Source of the DNA: Pseudomonadota bacterium
GTDB taxonomy: Bacteria; Pseudomonadota; Alphaproteobacteria; G022571365
NCBI GenBank assembly: GCA_022571365.1
Contig: JACZXZ010000005.1
Span: forward strand, 1-64,000
DNA: 64,000 nucleotides
Reading direction: 5' to 3'
The position numbers and the translations under genes are program-made. The notes below the pieces were generated by a model. That model saw only the letters and a program-made list of their open reading frames with translations. It was not told the origin of the DNA and did not search any database. Below, piece by piece: positions 52,283 through 61,647 of the stretch; within the stretch, counting starts at the first letter, position 1, and each line of letters begins with the position of its first letter.

Positions 52283-52588
52283 CGCGGGTTTCTCCCTTGG
52301 TCCGGTTTGCGTGATGACTCCTGCGAAGGATATATGGGGTTCTTCAGGCTGGCAATCAGCCGCCGCGGGCGTTCGGGACGCGCCCGAGCCGCCGGGGCGG
52401 TGTTTTAATCGTTATTTGGGCTGGTTCGGTTGTTTCAGGGATCGATTCTGGAGTACAGCTTCCACGGCTGGGCGGCGGGGCGGACCCAAGCGCCGCCAGC
52501 TTCGCCGCAGCCACCGGTAAGCCGTTTTGCCGGGGCGGTTGCCCCCGTGCGATTGGGGGCGGGATCGAAGACAAGGGGACTCGAGAGC
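52283..52588. other. Divergent intergenic region tldD / coxB
   Basis: Promoters for tldD (leftward) and the aa3 oxidase operon (rightward) should lie here. An AT-rich patch, TTTTAATCGTTATTTGGG, lies near 52403-52420. No regulator site was recognised with confidence. Confidence 0.4.
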
Positions 52589-53434
52589 ATGTCGTTCAAG
52601 AAGGGATTGATCGCTTTGGCCGCGCTGGCCGGGGCGGGCTGGAGCGCGGGCGCGTTCGCGGCCCAGCCGGAGCCGTGGCAGACCGGCTTCCAGCCGGCGG
52701 CCTCGGCGGTGATGGAAGCGGTCCGCGATTTCTATGATCTGCTGTTCGTCATCATCGTGGCCATTGCCGCCTTTGTGCTGGCGTTGCTGGTCTACGTGAT
52801 GGTCCGGTTCAACGCCAAGCGCAACCCGGTCCCCTCAAAAACCTCGCACAACACGTTCCTCGAGATGGCGTGGACCGCCATCCCGGTCGTGATCCTGGTG
52901 GTCATCGCCATTCCCTCCTTCAGGCTGCTCTATTTCCAGAAGACCGTGTCCGAGGCGGAGATGGAGATGACGGTGAAGGTCATCGGCTATCAATGGTACT
53001 GGTCTTATGAATATCCCGACCACGGCGACATCGCTTTCGACAGCTTCATCGTCGAGGAGGAGGATCTGGAGCCCGGCCAGCTCAGGCTCTTGGAGGTCGA
53101 CAACCGGGTCGTTCTCCCGGTCGACACCAATATCCGCCTCCTGGTGACGGCCGAAGACGTCTTGCACTCCTGGGCCGTTCCCGCCTTCGGCATCAAGATC
53201 GATGCGGTTCCCGGGCGCCTCAACGAGACCTGGGTCCGGATCGAGCGCGAAGGCGTCTATTACGGCCAGTGCTCGGAGCTGTGCGGCGTCAGGCACGGCT
53301 ATATGCCGGTCGCCGTCGAGGCGGTCTCGAAGGACGCCTTCGCTTCATGGGTCGAGAGGGCGAAAGTGGAGTTTGCCCGCGCCGGCGGGCCGGATACGGC
53401 GGTCGGACTCGCCCGGGTCGACCGCGTGGATTGA
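52589..53434 (+). CDS. coxB: Cytochrome c oxidase subunit II (aa3 type)
   Basis: A 281-residue precursor with a signal peptide (cleavage near AFA-AQPEP), two membrane helices (about 50-72 and 90-112) and a periplasmic CuA domain. IGYQWYWSYEYPD is the aromatic docking stretch for cytochrome c; the CuA ligands are in VLHSWAVPAFGIK (His) and YYGQCSELCGVRHGYM (two Cys, Glu carbonyl, His, Met). No fused heme domain. ATG 52589 is used though the frame is open upstream. First gene of the canonical oxidase operon. Confidence 0.95.
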   Translation: MSFKKGLIALAALAGAGWSAGAFAAQPEPWQTGFQPAASAVMEAVRDFYDLLFVIIVAIAAFVLALLVYVMVRFNAKRNPVPSKTSHNTFLEMAWTAIPVVILVVIAIPSFRLLYFQKTVSEAEMEMTVKVIGYQWYWSYEYPDHGDIAFDSFIVEEEDLEPGQLRLLEVDNRVVLPVDTNIRLLVTAEDVLHSWAVPAFGIKIDAVPGRLNETWVRIEREGVYYGQCSELCGVRHGYMPVAVEAVSKDAFASWVERAKVEFARAGGPDTAVGLARVDRVD

Positions 53435-53470
53435 GCTTGGCGGAGTAAAGGGAGAGCGAGAGGAACGGTC

Positions 53471-55066
53471 ATGGCCCGCGGCAATACGGCGATTGCGGCC
53501 GGCGGACACGAACACCGTCCTACCGGCTGGCGGCGCTGGCTCTACTCCACCAACCACAAAGACATCGGCACGATGTACATCATCTTCGCCGTGGTCATGG
53601 GAGTGATCGGCGGCCTCATGTCGGTGCTGATGCGCATGGAACTCATGGAGCCGGGGGACCAGGTCTTCGGCGGCGACTACCAGCTCTACAACGTGGTGAT
53701 TACGGCCCATGGCCTGATCATGGTGTTCTTCCTGATCATGCCGGCGCTCATCGGCGGTTTCGGCAACTGGTTCGTGCCGCTCATGATCGGCGCGCCGGAC
53801 GTGGCCTTCCCGCGCGTCAACAACGTCAGCTTCTGGCTCTTGATTCCGTCGGCGCTCCTACTCGTGGGCTCGGCCGTCGTCGGCGAAGGGCCGGGTGTGG
53901 GATGGACGGTGTATGCCCCCTTGAGCACCTTTGGCCACCCGGGTCCGGCGGTCGATATGGCCATCTTCAGCCTCCACCTCGCCGGCGCTTCGTCGGTTCT
54001 CGCGTCGATCAACTTCATCACGACCATCCTCAACATGCGGGCGCCGGGGATGACGCTGCACAAGATGCCGCTGTTCGTGTGGTCGATCCTGGTGACCGTC
54101 TTCCTGCTCCTTCTCGCCATACCGGTGCTGGCCGGCGCCATCACCATGCTGCTGACCGACCGCAACTTCGGCACCACCTTCTTCGACCCGGCCGGGGGCG
54201 GCGATCCGCTTCTCTATCAGCACCTGTTCTGGTTCTTCGGCCATCCCGAGGTCTACATCCTGATTCTGCCCGCCTTCGGCATCGTCAGCCAGGTCATCTC
54301 GACCTTCTCGAGGAAGCCGATCTTCGGCTATCTGGGCATGGTCTACGCCATGGTCGCCATCGGCTTCCTCGGCTTCATCGTGTGGGCGCATCACATGTAT
54401 ACGGTGGGGTTCGACCCGGACACGGACGCCTACTTCATCGCCGCGACCCTGGTCATCGCGGTGCCGACCGGCGTCAAGATCTTCAGCTGGATCGCCACCA
54501 TGTGGGGCGGCTCCATCGAGTTCCGCACCCCGATGCTGTATGCGATCGGCTTCATTTTCCTGTTCACCGTCGGCGGCGTGACCGGCGTGGTGCTGGCCAA
54601 TGCCGGCGTGGATGTCGCCCTGCACGACACCTACTTCGTGGTCGGCCACTTCCACTACACCATGTCGATCGGCGCCCTGTTCGGCGTCTTCGCCGGTTTC
54701 TACTATTGGATCGGCAAGATGAGCGGCCGCCAGTATCCCGAGGCCCTGGGCAAGATCCAGTTCTGGACCATGTTCGTCGGGGTGAACCTGACCCTTTTCC
54801 CCATGCACTTCCTGGGGCTCGCAGGCATGCCGCGGCGGATTCCGGACTATCCCGACGCCTTCGCCGGCTGGAACATGGTCTCTTCCATCGGCTCCTACAT
54901 CGCTGCGGCGAGCGCGCTGCTCTTCCTCTACATCATCTACCGCACCCTCACGGCGGGCGAGAGGTGCGCCGAGAATCCGTGGGGCGAAGGCGCGACCACG
55001 CTGGAATGGAAGATGTCCTCGCCGCCGCCGTTCCATACCCATGAAGAGCTTCCGGTCATCAAATAG
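53471..55066 (+). CDS. coxA: Cytochrome c oxidase subunit I (aa3 type)
   Basis: The 531-residue catalytic subunit with twelve predicted helices. Heme a and CuB ligands: [13 protein letters not shown] (low-spin His), [17 protein letters not shown] (CuB His cross-linked to Tyr, D-family motif), [18 protein letters not shown] (CuB His pair), [15 protein letters not shown] (heme a and a3 His). The [15 protein letters not shown] stretch and the K- and D-channel residues are of the A1 class. Length and composition match the family. The stop is followed at once by the damaged ctaB fragment described separately. Confidence 0.96.
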   Translation: MARGNTAIAAGGHEHRPTGWRRWLYSTNHKDIGTMYIIFAVVMGVIGGLMSVLMRMELMEPGDQVFGGDYQLYNVVITAHGLIMVFFLIMPALIGGFGNWFVPLMIGAPDVAFPRVNNVSFWLLIPSALLLVGSAVVGEGPGVGWTVYAPLSTFGHPGPAVDMAIFSLHLAGASSVLASINFITTILNMRAPGMTLHKMPLFVWSILVTVFLLLLAIPVLAGAITMLLTDRNFGTTFFDPAGGGDPLLYQHLFWFFGHPEVYILILPAFGIVSQVISTFSRKPIFGYLGMVYAMVAIGFLGFIVWAHHMYTVGFDPDTDAYFIAATLVIAVPTGVKIFSWIATMWGGSIEFRTPMLYAIGFIFLFTVGGVTGVVLANAGVDVALHDTYFVVGHFHYTMSIGALFGVFAGFYYWIGKMSGRQYPEALGKIQFWTMFVGVNLTLFPMHFLGLAGMPRRIPDYPDAFAGWNMVSSIGSYIAAASALLFLYIIYRTLTAGERCAENPWGEGATTLEWKMSSPPPFHTHEELPVIK

Positions 55067-55076
55067 CCCGGCCGGA

Positions 55077-55205
55077 CCATTTGGCTCAGGCGCCGCGCGC
55101 CGCGGAGTATCGTCATCGCCGGCGCCGCCGGGGCGCGACTTGACGCCGCACGCCGCGGAATATCGTCATCGCCGGCGCCGCCGGGGCGCGACTTGACGCC
55201 GCATG
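55077..55205 (+). pseudogene. ctaB fragment, tandemly duplicated
   Basis: Bases 55077-55137 match the intact ctaB gene at 62068-62127 with about eight differences by eye and translate as TIWLRRRAPRSIVIAGAAGA against TIWLKRRTTQNIVIGGAAGA in CtaB. A 53-base piece of this (55091-55143) is repeated directly at 55144-55196 with two differences, plus a partial third copy. It is a remnant of a second ctaB right after coxA, exactly where ctaB usually sits. Confidence 0.75.
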
Positions 55206-55378
55206 TTTGTCTTGTTCGGACAGGTGCCAGGGAAAACCTAGGACGGGCCTTTGGGGCGGAATGCGCCGTTGCGCCGGGACCCGTGGAGCCGTACCATTAA
55301 ATGCAGCGGATTGGGTGAATGCAACGGATTGGGCCCCAATTTTTCACCTGAGCCCAAGCCCTTCGAGGGGGACGAGCG

Positions 55379-56437
55379 GTGCTCATTCGAACCGAGACCA
55401 TGCCGGACCCGGCGAGGTTGAAGTTCTATCCCGGCTGCGCCGTCATGGAGTCCGGCACCGCGGACTTCCCCGACGTCGATGCGGCGAAGCGTTCGCCCCT
55501 GGCAACGCGGCTGTTCCAGATCGAGTCGGTGAAGGGGGTTTCCCTCGGCTCGGACTTCATCACCGTGACCAAGGCCGATGATGCCGATTGGCAGCTTCTC
55601 AAGCCGGCCGTCCTCGACGTCATCATGGAGCATTTCACTTCCGGTCAACCGGTCGTTCTTGAGACTGGGCGGGACCCGAGCCCCGCTCGACCGGTTGTCC
55701 GCACGATCGGCCCGGCGGACCTCAGAGACGTTTTGGCCAGGGGCCTCGCCGACTACAAGGCGATGCCAAGCCACGTGGTTTTCCTTTGCGTGATATATCC
55801 CGTCGTCATGCTCATTTTGTTCAAACTTACGTTCGGATACGAGTTGTTGCCGCTGATCTTCCCGCTCCTTGCCGGGTTCACCCTGATCGGTCCGTTGGTC
55901 GCGACCGGCATTTACGAGCTGAGCCGACGCCGCGAGCAGGGTCTCGATGTCTCCCCGAGGCATGTCTTCGGCGTCCTCCGATCCCCGTCCATCCGCGCCA
56001 TCGCGACGCTCGGGGTCGTGCTGATGGCGATCTTCGTCGCCTGGTTGGGCGCGGCGCAGGCCATCTACGAGCTAGTCTTCGGCGGCGCGGCGCCGGCGTC
56101 GATTGCGGAGTTCGCCCGCCAGGTCCTCACCACCCCCTCCGGCTGGACGCTCATAATCGTGGGCTGCGGCGTTGGCTTCCTCTTCGCCGTCGTGGTGTTG
56201 ACCATCAGCGTGGTGTCCTTTCCGCTGCTTCTGGACCGGGACGTCGGCGCCGTGACGGCGGTTCGAACCTCGGTAAGAGCGGTTCTCCAGAACCCGAAAA
56301 CGATGGCGATGTGGGGCCTCATCGTCGCCGGCGCCCTGCTGGTCGGCGCCTTGCCCTTTTTCGTCGGCCTCGCCGTCGTGTTGCCGGTGCTCGGACATTC
56401 GACCTGGCATCTGTATCGCAAGGTTGTGGCGCGCTGA
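55379..56437 (+). CDS. NifU/Nfu N-terminal domain fused to a DUF2189 membrane protein
   Basis: Two unlike parts in one 352-residue chain. Residues 1-92 are the Nfu N-terminal domain: MLIRTETMPDPARLKFYPG, ESGTADFPDVDAAKRSPLA, GVSLGSDFITVTKADDADW and PAVLDVIMEHFTSG. The cluster-binding CxxC domain that follows in Nfu proteins is absent. Residues about 105-345 are DUF2189: IGPADLRDVLARGLADYKAM, several membrane helices, LIGPLVATGIYELSRRREQG and TMAMWGLIVAGALLVG. GTG start with GAGGGGG upstream. The gene lies between coxA and the second oxidase cluster. The function of DUF2189 is unknown; a role in Fe-S or heme protein assembly is guesswork. The fusion itself is clear. Confidence 0.8.
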   Translation: MLIRTETMPDPARLKFYPGCAVMESGTADFPDVDAAKRSPLATRLFQIESVKGVSLGSDFITVTKADDADWQLLKPAVLDVIMEHFTSGQPVVLETGRDPSPARPVVRTIGPADLRDVLARGLADYKAMPSHVVFLCVIYPVVMLILFKLTFGYELLPLIFPLLAGFTLIGPLVATGIYELSRRREQGLDVSPRHVFGVLRSPSIRAIATLGVVLMAIFVAWLGAAQAIYELVFGGAAPASIAEFARQVLTTPSGWTLIIVGCGVGFLFAVVVLTISVVSFPLLLDRDVGAVTAVRTSVRAVLQNPKTMAMWGLIVAGALLVGALPFFVGLAVVLPVLGHSTWHLYRKVVAR

Positions 56438-56826
56438 CGCGCCCCATCAATCCCAATTCCATGCTCGCCGTGACGGAGCCCGCTCGGGGTCAGGTCCGGA
56501 CAATCGACGCCAGGGTCCGCCGTTGGCCGTTGGCGGAACTCGCGGCCTTCAAGTTATGAAACTGACGAGCTGGTGTGGACTTGAGTGCGAATTAACGTAG
56601 TGGACTAAAGATATAGGCGGATGTCCGCGCCTCTATGAGCGAGCGGTTTAGATGGATTATCGTTTGGCGGCAAAAATGGGGGAGCTTCTGGACCAGGCGC
56701 CGTGACAACGTCACGGACGGTTCGCTAATTCGCCGATGTCAAAGTGTTGGTTAAAGCGGTTGGTCGAAGGAGCGGACCCCCATACGAGGACGGGCCGGCC
56801 TCTGCTCGATCTCAGGCACACCAGGA
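56438..56826. other. Intergenic region between convergent genes
   Basis: Lower in GC than its surroundings, with no domain-bearing frame. It separates the DUF2189 fusion gene from the 3' end of the second oxidase cluster, and may be a junction of an inserted block. No clear terminator stem was found. Confidence 0.4.
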
Positions 56827-57183
56827 TCACGCCCCGAAGAACAGGACCCGCGTGAGGAAGGTGTAGTTCGCTTCAAGCGCCCCGATGCCCAAAAGCACCA
56901 ACACCAACAGCGGCGGGACCAAAATGGCGTAGGCCAGGGCCAGCCGCTCCCAGAACATGTGCATGAAGACGCTGACGATCAGCCCTGCCTTCAACAACAT
57001 GAACAGGGTGATCAGAAACCACCTGAGGTAACCCTCGAAGTCGAAGTAGTCGACGAGATAAGACATCGTGCTGAGAACGAAAAGCCATCCCCAGATCACG
57101 AGATAAATCTTGATCGGATGCCGTTGGCCCTCTTGGTGTGCCGTGACTTCCTTTACCGAAGCTTGGCCCTCTTCGTGTGCCAT
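56827..57183 (-). CDS. Cytochrome c oxidase subunit IV family protein
   Basis: A 118-residue protein with three hydrophobic helices (about 28-45, 58-80, 85-105), typical of the prokaryotic oxidase subunit IV family: KIYLVIWGWLFVLSTMSYLV, WFLITLFMLLKAGLIVSVFM and HMFWERLALAYAILVPPLLV. It has no metal ligands; the family helps assemble or stabilise the CuB site. The open frame runs further upstream, but ATG 57183 follows AAAGGAA at proper spacing. Last gene of the minus-strand oxidase cluster. Confidence 0.85.
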   Translation of the reverse strand: MAHEEGQASVKEVTAHQEGQRHPIKIYLVIWGWLFVLSTMSYLVDYFDFEGYLRWFLITLFMLLKAGLIVSVFMHMFWERLALAYAILVPPLLVLVLLGIGALEANYTFLTRVLFFGA

Positions 57184-57191
57184 GATTTCCT

Positions 57192-57914
57192 TTACCAAAG
57201 ATAGAACAATGCGAAGATGAATACCCACACCAGATCGACGAAGTGCCAATACAGGCCCATGATTTCGACGACCTCGTAGTTCCCCTTCCTGCTGGTGAAG
57301 AAGCCTCGCCTATTGCGGTCGAAATCCCCCCGCCAAACCTTTCGCGCGATGATGACCAGGAGAAGCACGCCGACCGACACGTGCAAGCCATGGAAGCCCG
57401 TGATCATGAAGAAGGACGAGCCAAACTGGGCCGCGCCCATCGGGTTGCCCCAGGGACGGACTCCTTCCATGATCAGCTTGGTCCACTCGAAGGCCTGCAT
57501 CCCGACGAAGGTGGCGCCAAATGCCGCGGTCGCCAGCATCAAGACGGCGGTTTTGACGCGATCGCGTCGATAGCCGAAGTTGACGGCCATGGCCATCGTC
57601 CCGCTGCTGCTGATCAGGATGAAGGTCATGATGGCGATCAGGATGAGGGGCATTTTCGTGCCCCAGATCGTCAAGGCGAAGACCTCGCTGGGGTCGGGCC
57701 ACGGCACCGTCGTGGACGCCCGCACCGTCATGTACGAGATCAAGAACATGGAGAAGATGAAGGTATCGCTGACGAGGAAGATCCATATCATCGCCTTGCC
57801 CCAGGAGACGTTCTTGAACGCCCGCTGGTCCGAGGACCAGTCGGCGGCGATGCCTTGCCAGCCTTCAGGCCGGGGGAGGGATTCTCCCGTATTTGTCAGC
57901 GCCGGTTGTGCCAT
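57192..57914 (-). CDS. Cytochrome c oxidase subunit III (second oxidase, CoxO-like)
   Basis: A 240-residue subunit III with about five helices. Landmarks are the N-terminal WGKAMIWIFLVSDTFIFSMF (Asp/Glu region), MQAFEWTKLIMEG, FFMITGFHGLHVSVGVLLL and the closing YWHFVDLVWVFIFALFYLW. This is the full-length member of the two subunit-III paralogues in the cluster. It lies 8 bases upstream of the subunit IV gene and 16 bases after the other III-like gene. Confidence 0.9.
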   Translation of the reverse strand: MAQPALTNTGESLPRPEGWQGIAADWSSDQRAFKNVSWGKAMIWIFLVSDTFIFSMFLISYMTVRASTTVPWPDPSEVFALTIWGTKMPLILIAIMTFILISSSGTMAMAVNFGYRRDRVKTAVLMLATAAFGATFVGMQAFEWTKLIMEGVRPWGNPMGAAQFGSSFFMITGFHGLHVSVGVLLLVIIARKVWRGDFDRNRRGFFTSRKGNYEVVEIMGLYWHFVDLVWVFIFALFYLW

Positions 57915-57930
57915 GTGCCTTTAGTCCTCT

Positions 57931-58548
57931 TTAGGTAAACAACAGCAGACCGAATAAAACCAGCCAAACCAGGAGCAGAAAGTGCCAGTAAACGGCGCAC
58001 AGCTCCACGCTCAAGCGCAGCTCGGCCACCTCGGAACCGCGCCACATCTTGGCGGTGGTCCTGCCCCAGGCCACCAGCCCGCCCAACAGGTGCAGCCCGT
58101 GCAGCGCGGTGATCAGGTAAAAGAAGGCGTTGGCTGGGTTTGTCGCCGCAAAATAACCCAAGGCGGCCAGTTGCTGCCACGCCAAAAGCTGCCCGGCCAG
58201 GAAGGCAAAGGCGAAGCCGCCCCCGGCAAGCAGGCCGACTCTCACGCCGTCAATCCGTCCCCGATTTGCGGCAACCCGCGCCCATTGCAACCCGACACTG
58301 CTCAAGATCAGTATCGCCGTGTTCGGCCACAACAGCCACGGTTCGGGCAAGGGGCGCCAGTCCGCAAGCGTCATCCGATGGGTGTAAGCGGCGACTAATA
58401 GCGAGAACACGACCGTGACCACGGCAAGAAACACTATCAGGCCGAGCTTCACCGTGGGCATGGAGAATGCGCCTCTACCGTGCAGGTCGACGGCCGCATC
58501 CTGTTCCGTCACCCAGGGCTTTTTTGTCAGCTCACGGAGGAAATTCAC
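57931..58548 (-). CDS. Subunit III-like protein (second oxidase, CoxP-like)
   Basis: A 205-residue shorter subunit III relative. The KKPWVTEQDAA start, VKLGLIVFLAVVTVVFSLLVA and WLLWPNTAILILSSVGLQWA, and NAFFYLITALHGLHLLGGLV with the closing VYWHFLLLVWLVLFGLLLF match the CoxP-type partner subunit of the CoxMNOP oxidases. Presence of two III-like subunits in tandem is a known trait of that group. GTG start at 58548 is supported by family N-terminus. Sits between subunit I and the longer III. Confidence 0.85.
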   Translation of the reverse strand: MNFLRELTKKPWVTEQDAAVDLHGRGAFSMPTVKLGLIVFLAVVTVVFSLLVAAYTHRMTLADWRPLPEPWLLWPNTAILILSSVGLQWARVAANRGRIDGVRVGLLAGGGFAFAFLAGQLLAWQQLAALGYFAATNPANAFFYLITALHGLHLLGGLVAWGRTTAKMWRGSEVAELRLSVELCAVYWHFLLLVWLVLFGLLLFT

Positions 58549-58625
58549 GTCTCAGCTACCTGGGAGCCCGACGCCTTGGCTCGTCTCGAAACCATTCGTG
58601 AGACCGTTTGGGCCAGCAATCGCGC

Positions 58626-60434
58626 CTATTCCGCCGGCTGGACCGCGCCGTCGGGAAGGTCCTTATGGCGGTTGTCGGCGGTTACTTGATCCGGCGCGAG
58701 GTTTTGCGGCAGGAAGTCCTGGTCGGCGCCGGGCACGCTGTAATCGTAAGCCCAGCGATAGACCACCGGTTGCGTCGGGCCCCAGTTGCCATGCCGCGGC
58801 GGGAAATCGGGTGTTTGCCACTCCAGCGTGGTGGCCCGCCACGGGTTGCGACCGGAAACTCTGCCTTTGTAAGCGCTCCACACCAGGTTGAACAAAAACA
58901 CCAGCTGGGCGAAGCCGACGATCAATGCCACTACGGTGATAAATTCGTTTAGCGTCTGGGCCGATTGCGGGATGAAGTCAGTTTCTCCCATTTCGAAATA
59001 CCGGCGCGGCACGCCCAGAAAGCCCAGGTAGTGCATGGGGAAGTAAATCAAATAGGCCCCGAGGAAGGTGACCCAGAAGTGAAATTTGCCCAACGTTTCG
59101 TTCAGCATCCGCCCGGTGACCAAGGGGTACCAATGGTATATCGCCCCGAAGATGACGAGGATGGGCGCCACACCCATCACCATATGAAAGTGGGCGACCA
59201 CGAACATGGTGTCCGAAAGCGGAACATCCACGACGGGATTGCCGAGGAACAGGCCCGTGATCCCCCCGTTCACGAACGTGACGATGAACGCGATGGCAAA
59301 CAGCATCGGGAGCGTGAGGTGGATGTCGCCCCGCCACAGGGTCAGCACCCAGTTGTAGACCTTGATGGCAGTGGGGACGGCGATGACGAGCGTGGTGGTG
59401 GCGAAGAAGAACCCGAACCACGGGTTCATGCCGCTGACGTACATGTGGTGCGCCCACACCAGGAAGCTGAGGGCGCCGATTGCCACAATCGCCCAGACCA
59501 TCATCCGATAGCCGAAGATGTTTCTTCTCGCATGGGTGCTGATCAGGTCGGAGACGATGCCGAAGCCCGGCAGGGCGACGATGTAGACCTCGGGATGGCC
59601 GAAAAACCAGAACAGGTGTTGAAACAATAACGGGTTGCCTCCAGCGTAGTTAAGCTGTTCCCCCATCTCGACGATGGCCGGCATGAAGAAGCTGGTCTCC
59701 AGGATCCTGTCCAACAACATCATCACAGCGCCGACGAACAGGGCGGGGAAGGCCAACAGCGCCAGGATGGTGGCCACGAAAATGCCCCATACCGTCAAGG
59801 GCATACGCAGCAGCGTCATCCCGCGCGTGCGCGCCTGCAACACCGTCACCACATAGTTCAACCCCCCCATGGTGAATCCAACGATGAACAGGGCCAGGGA
59901 GACGAGCATCAAAATGATTCCCCATTCCGCCCCGGGGGTGCCGGAGAGGATGGCCTGGGGCGGGTACAGGGTCCAGCCGGCGCCGGTGGGCCCGCCGGGC
60001 ACGAAGAAGCTCGCTACCAGCACCAGCACGGCGAGCAGATAGACCCAGTAACTCAGCATATTTACATAGGGGAAAACCATATCGCGGGCGCCGACCATCA
60101 GCGGGATGAGGTAGTTGCCAAAGCCCCCCAGGAACAGCGCGGTGAGCAGGTAGATGACCATGATCATGCCGTGCATCGTGATAAACTGGAGGTAGTCGCC
60201 GGGGTCGATAAAGGAGAAGCTGTCCGGGAACCCCAGTTGCAGCCGCATCAACCACGACAGCACCAAAGCCACCAACCCTATTGCGCCCGCCGTGATCGCG
60301 TACTGAATGGCGATGACCTTGGCGTCTTGGCAAAAGATGTACCTCGTCCACCAGCTTTTCGGATGGTAAAGCTCTACGTCCGCGACTTCGGCAGGTGCGA
60401 CATGTTCGGCTTCGGTAGGTACGAAAAAGGCCAT
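58626..60434 (-). CDS. Cytochrome c oxidase subunit I (second oxidase, CoxN-like)
   Basis: A 602-residue heme-copper oxidase subunit I. Ligand motifs are all there: [37 protein letters not shown] (Tyr cross-link, A class), VWAHHMYVSGMNPW (CuB pair) and DTMFVVAHFHMVMGVAP (heme His). It is about 70 residues longer than coxA of the first operon, with an N-terminal extension and a C-terminal tail, and clearly a different lineage. ATG 60434 rather than the TTG at 60437. Gene order II-I-III-III-IV fits the CoxMNOP type known from Bradyrhizobium. Confidence 0.93.
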   Translation of the reverse strand: MAFFVPTEAEHVAPAEVADVELYHPKSWWTRYIFCQDAKVIAIQYAITAGAIGLVALVLSWLMRLQLGFPDSFSFIDPGDYLQFITMHGMIMVIYLLTALFLGGFGNYLIPLMVGARDMVFPYVNMLSYWVYLLAVLVLVASFFVPGGPTGAGWTLYPPQAILSGTPGAEWGIILMLVSLALFIVGFTMGGLNYVVTVLQARTRGMTLLRMPLTVWGIFVATILALLAFPALFVGAVMMLLDRILETSFFMPAIVEMGEQLNYAGGNPLLFQHLFWFFGHPEVYIVALPGFGIVSDLISTHARRNIFGYRMMVWAIVAIGALSFLVWAHHMYVSGMNPWFGFFFATTTLVIAVPTAIKVYNWVLTLWRGDIHLTLPMLFAIAFIVTFVNGGITGLFLGNPVVDVPLSDTMFVVAHFHMVMGVAPILVIFGAIYHWYPLVTGRMLNETLGKFHFWVTFLGAYLIYFPMHYLGFLGVPRRYFEMGETDFIPQSAQTLNEFITVVALIVGFAQLVFLFNLVWSAYKGRVSGRNPWRATTLEWQTPDFPPRHGNWGPTQPVVYRWAYDYSVPGADQDFLPQNLAPDQVTADNRHKDLPDGAVQPAE

Positions 60435-60483
60435 CAAAACACCCGCTTCGCTTTTGTTTCATTTGGCTCTATTGGTTTGAGTC

Positions 60484-61371
60484 TCATTGGACTGATCCCC
60501 TCTCCGCGGAATCCGCCGCCGCCTCGCTCAAGACCGGATTTAATACATCCCCTGTGCCGTTCCTGGCTTCGCCCGACAATTGCGCGAACGTCGGCTGCTC
60601 TTGCAGCCACTCCTGATAGGCACTCTCCTCCTCGACCACGACGTAGCCCCGCATGGCATAGTGCCCAACGCCGCATAATTCAGCGCAGAGTATCTCGAAT
60701 GTCCCGACTCTGGTGGGGGTGAACCAGAAGTAGGTGACCATGCCTGGCACCATATCCATCTTGGCCCGGAACTGGGGCACATAAAAGTCGTGCAGGACGT
60801 CTTTGGAGCGGAGCAACACCTTGACCGGCCTATCGAGCGGGAGGTGTAAGTCATCGCCTTCTATCAGGATATCGTCTTGCCCGTTGGGATCGTTCGGATT
60901 CAGACCAAACGGGTTTTCAAAACTGATGTTCTGGGGATCGGAGGTGCCCAACACGCCGTCCTTGCCGGGGTAGCGGAAGCTCCACTGCCACTGCTGGCCC
61001 ACGACCTCAATCACAGACGCCTCTTCCGGGACCGTGATGAATTGTCCCCATACGAGCACGCCGGGCGCCAACATACCCACGACGCCCACCGTGGTCAATC
61101 CGGTGAGCCACCACTCCATCTTCTTGTTCTCGGGCTCGTAGGCCGCCCGTCTTCCCTCCTTGTGAGAGTAGCGGAACACGCAATAGGCCATGAACAAAAT
61201 GATGGCGACGAAAACGACCCCGGTGATCCAGAACGTGATGATGATCATGTCATCGATGTAACCCCAATTTGAGGCAAGGGGCGTCCACCACCACGGGCTC
61301 AGAAAGTGGAATACGACAGAGCCGACGGCTACTAAAACCAGCACGAGTCCTACAACCAATCCCTTATTCAT
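60484..61371 (-). CDS. Cytochrome c oxidase subunit II (second oxidase, CoxM-like)
   Basis: A 295-residue subunit II with two N-terminal membrane helices (about 5-25 and 40-65) and a CuA domain: VVGQQWQWSFRYPGKDG (docking), VLHDFYVPQFRAKMD (His) and ILCAELCGVGHYAMRGYV (two Cys, Glu, His, Met). There is no cytochrome c domain, and the signal is an uncleaved anchor. A 25-residue loop near 140-165 holds NPNDPNGQDD, unlike coxB. It is the first gene of the cluster, divergent from ctaB with 276 bases between. Confidence 0.92.
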   Translation of the reverse strand: MNKGLVVGLVLVLVAVGSVVFHFLSPWWWTPLASNWGYIDDMIIITFWITGVVFVAIILFMAYCVFRYSHKEGRRAAYEPENKKMEWWLTGLTTVGVVGMLAPGVLVWGQFITVPEEASVIEVVGQQWQWSFRYPGKDGVLGTSDPQNISFENPFGLNPNDPNGQDDILIEGDDLHLPLDRPVKVLLRSKDVLHDFYVPQFRAKMDMVPGMVTYFWFTPTRVGTFEILCAELCGVGHYAMRGYVVVEEESAYQEWLQEQPTFAQLSGEARNGTGDVLNPVLSEAAADSAERGSVQ

Positions 61372-61647
61372 CCCTACCTCTGAAAGCTACAGACATGAAT
61401 TCGAAGGAACTGACTTTTCAATGCGCTTTACAGCCCTATCTTGTTCATGAAAGTCGTGCATGGGACACGCCGCCCACAAAATTCGGCCCATCTTTCGAGC
61501 GGCCGTCCTTGGCGTGGTACCGGGCTGGATCTGTTCAACATATCACGCCCGCCAAAATCAGGCCATAGGATGGCTGCGGGAGAAAGACAGTTACCCCAGG
61601 GGGCGCCATGTCGGTACAATGTCCATGGGATTGAAGGTTGTCGGGGA
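61372..61647. other. Divergent intergenic region, second oxidase / ctaB
   Basis: It should contain the promoter of the second oxidase cluster on the left, and the rejoined aa3 operon (ctaB onward) on the right. No FNR- or FixK-type palindrome (TTGAT-N4-ATCAA) was seen. An open frame in phase with ctaB runs through it but has no family similarity. Confidence 0.4.
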
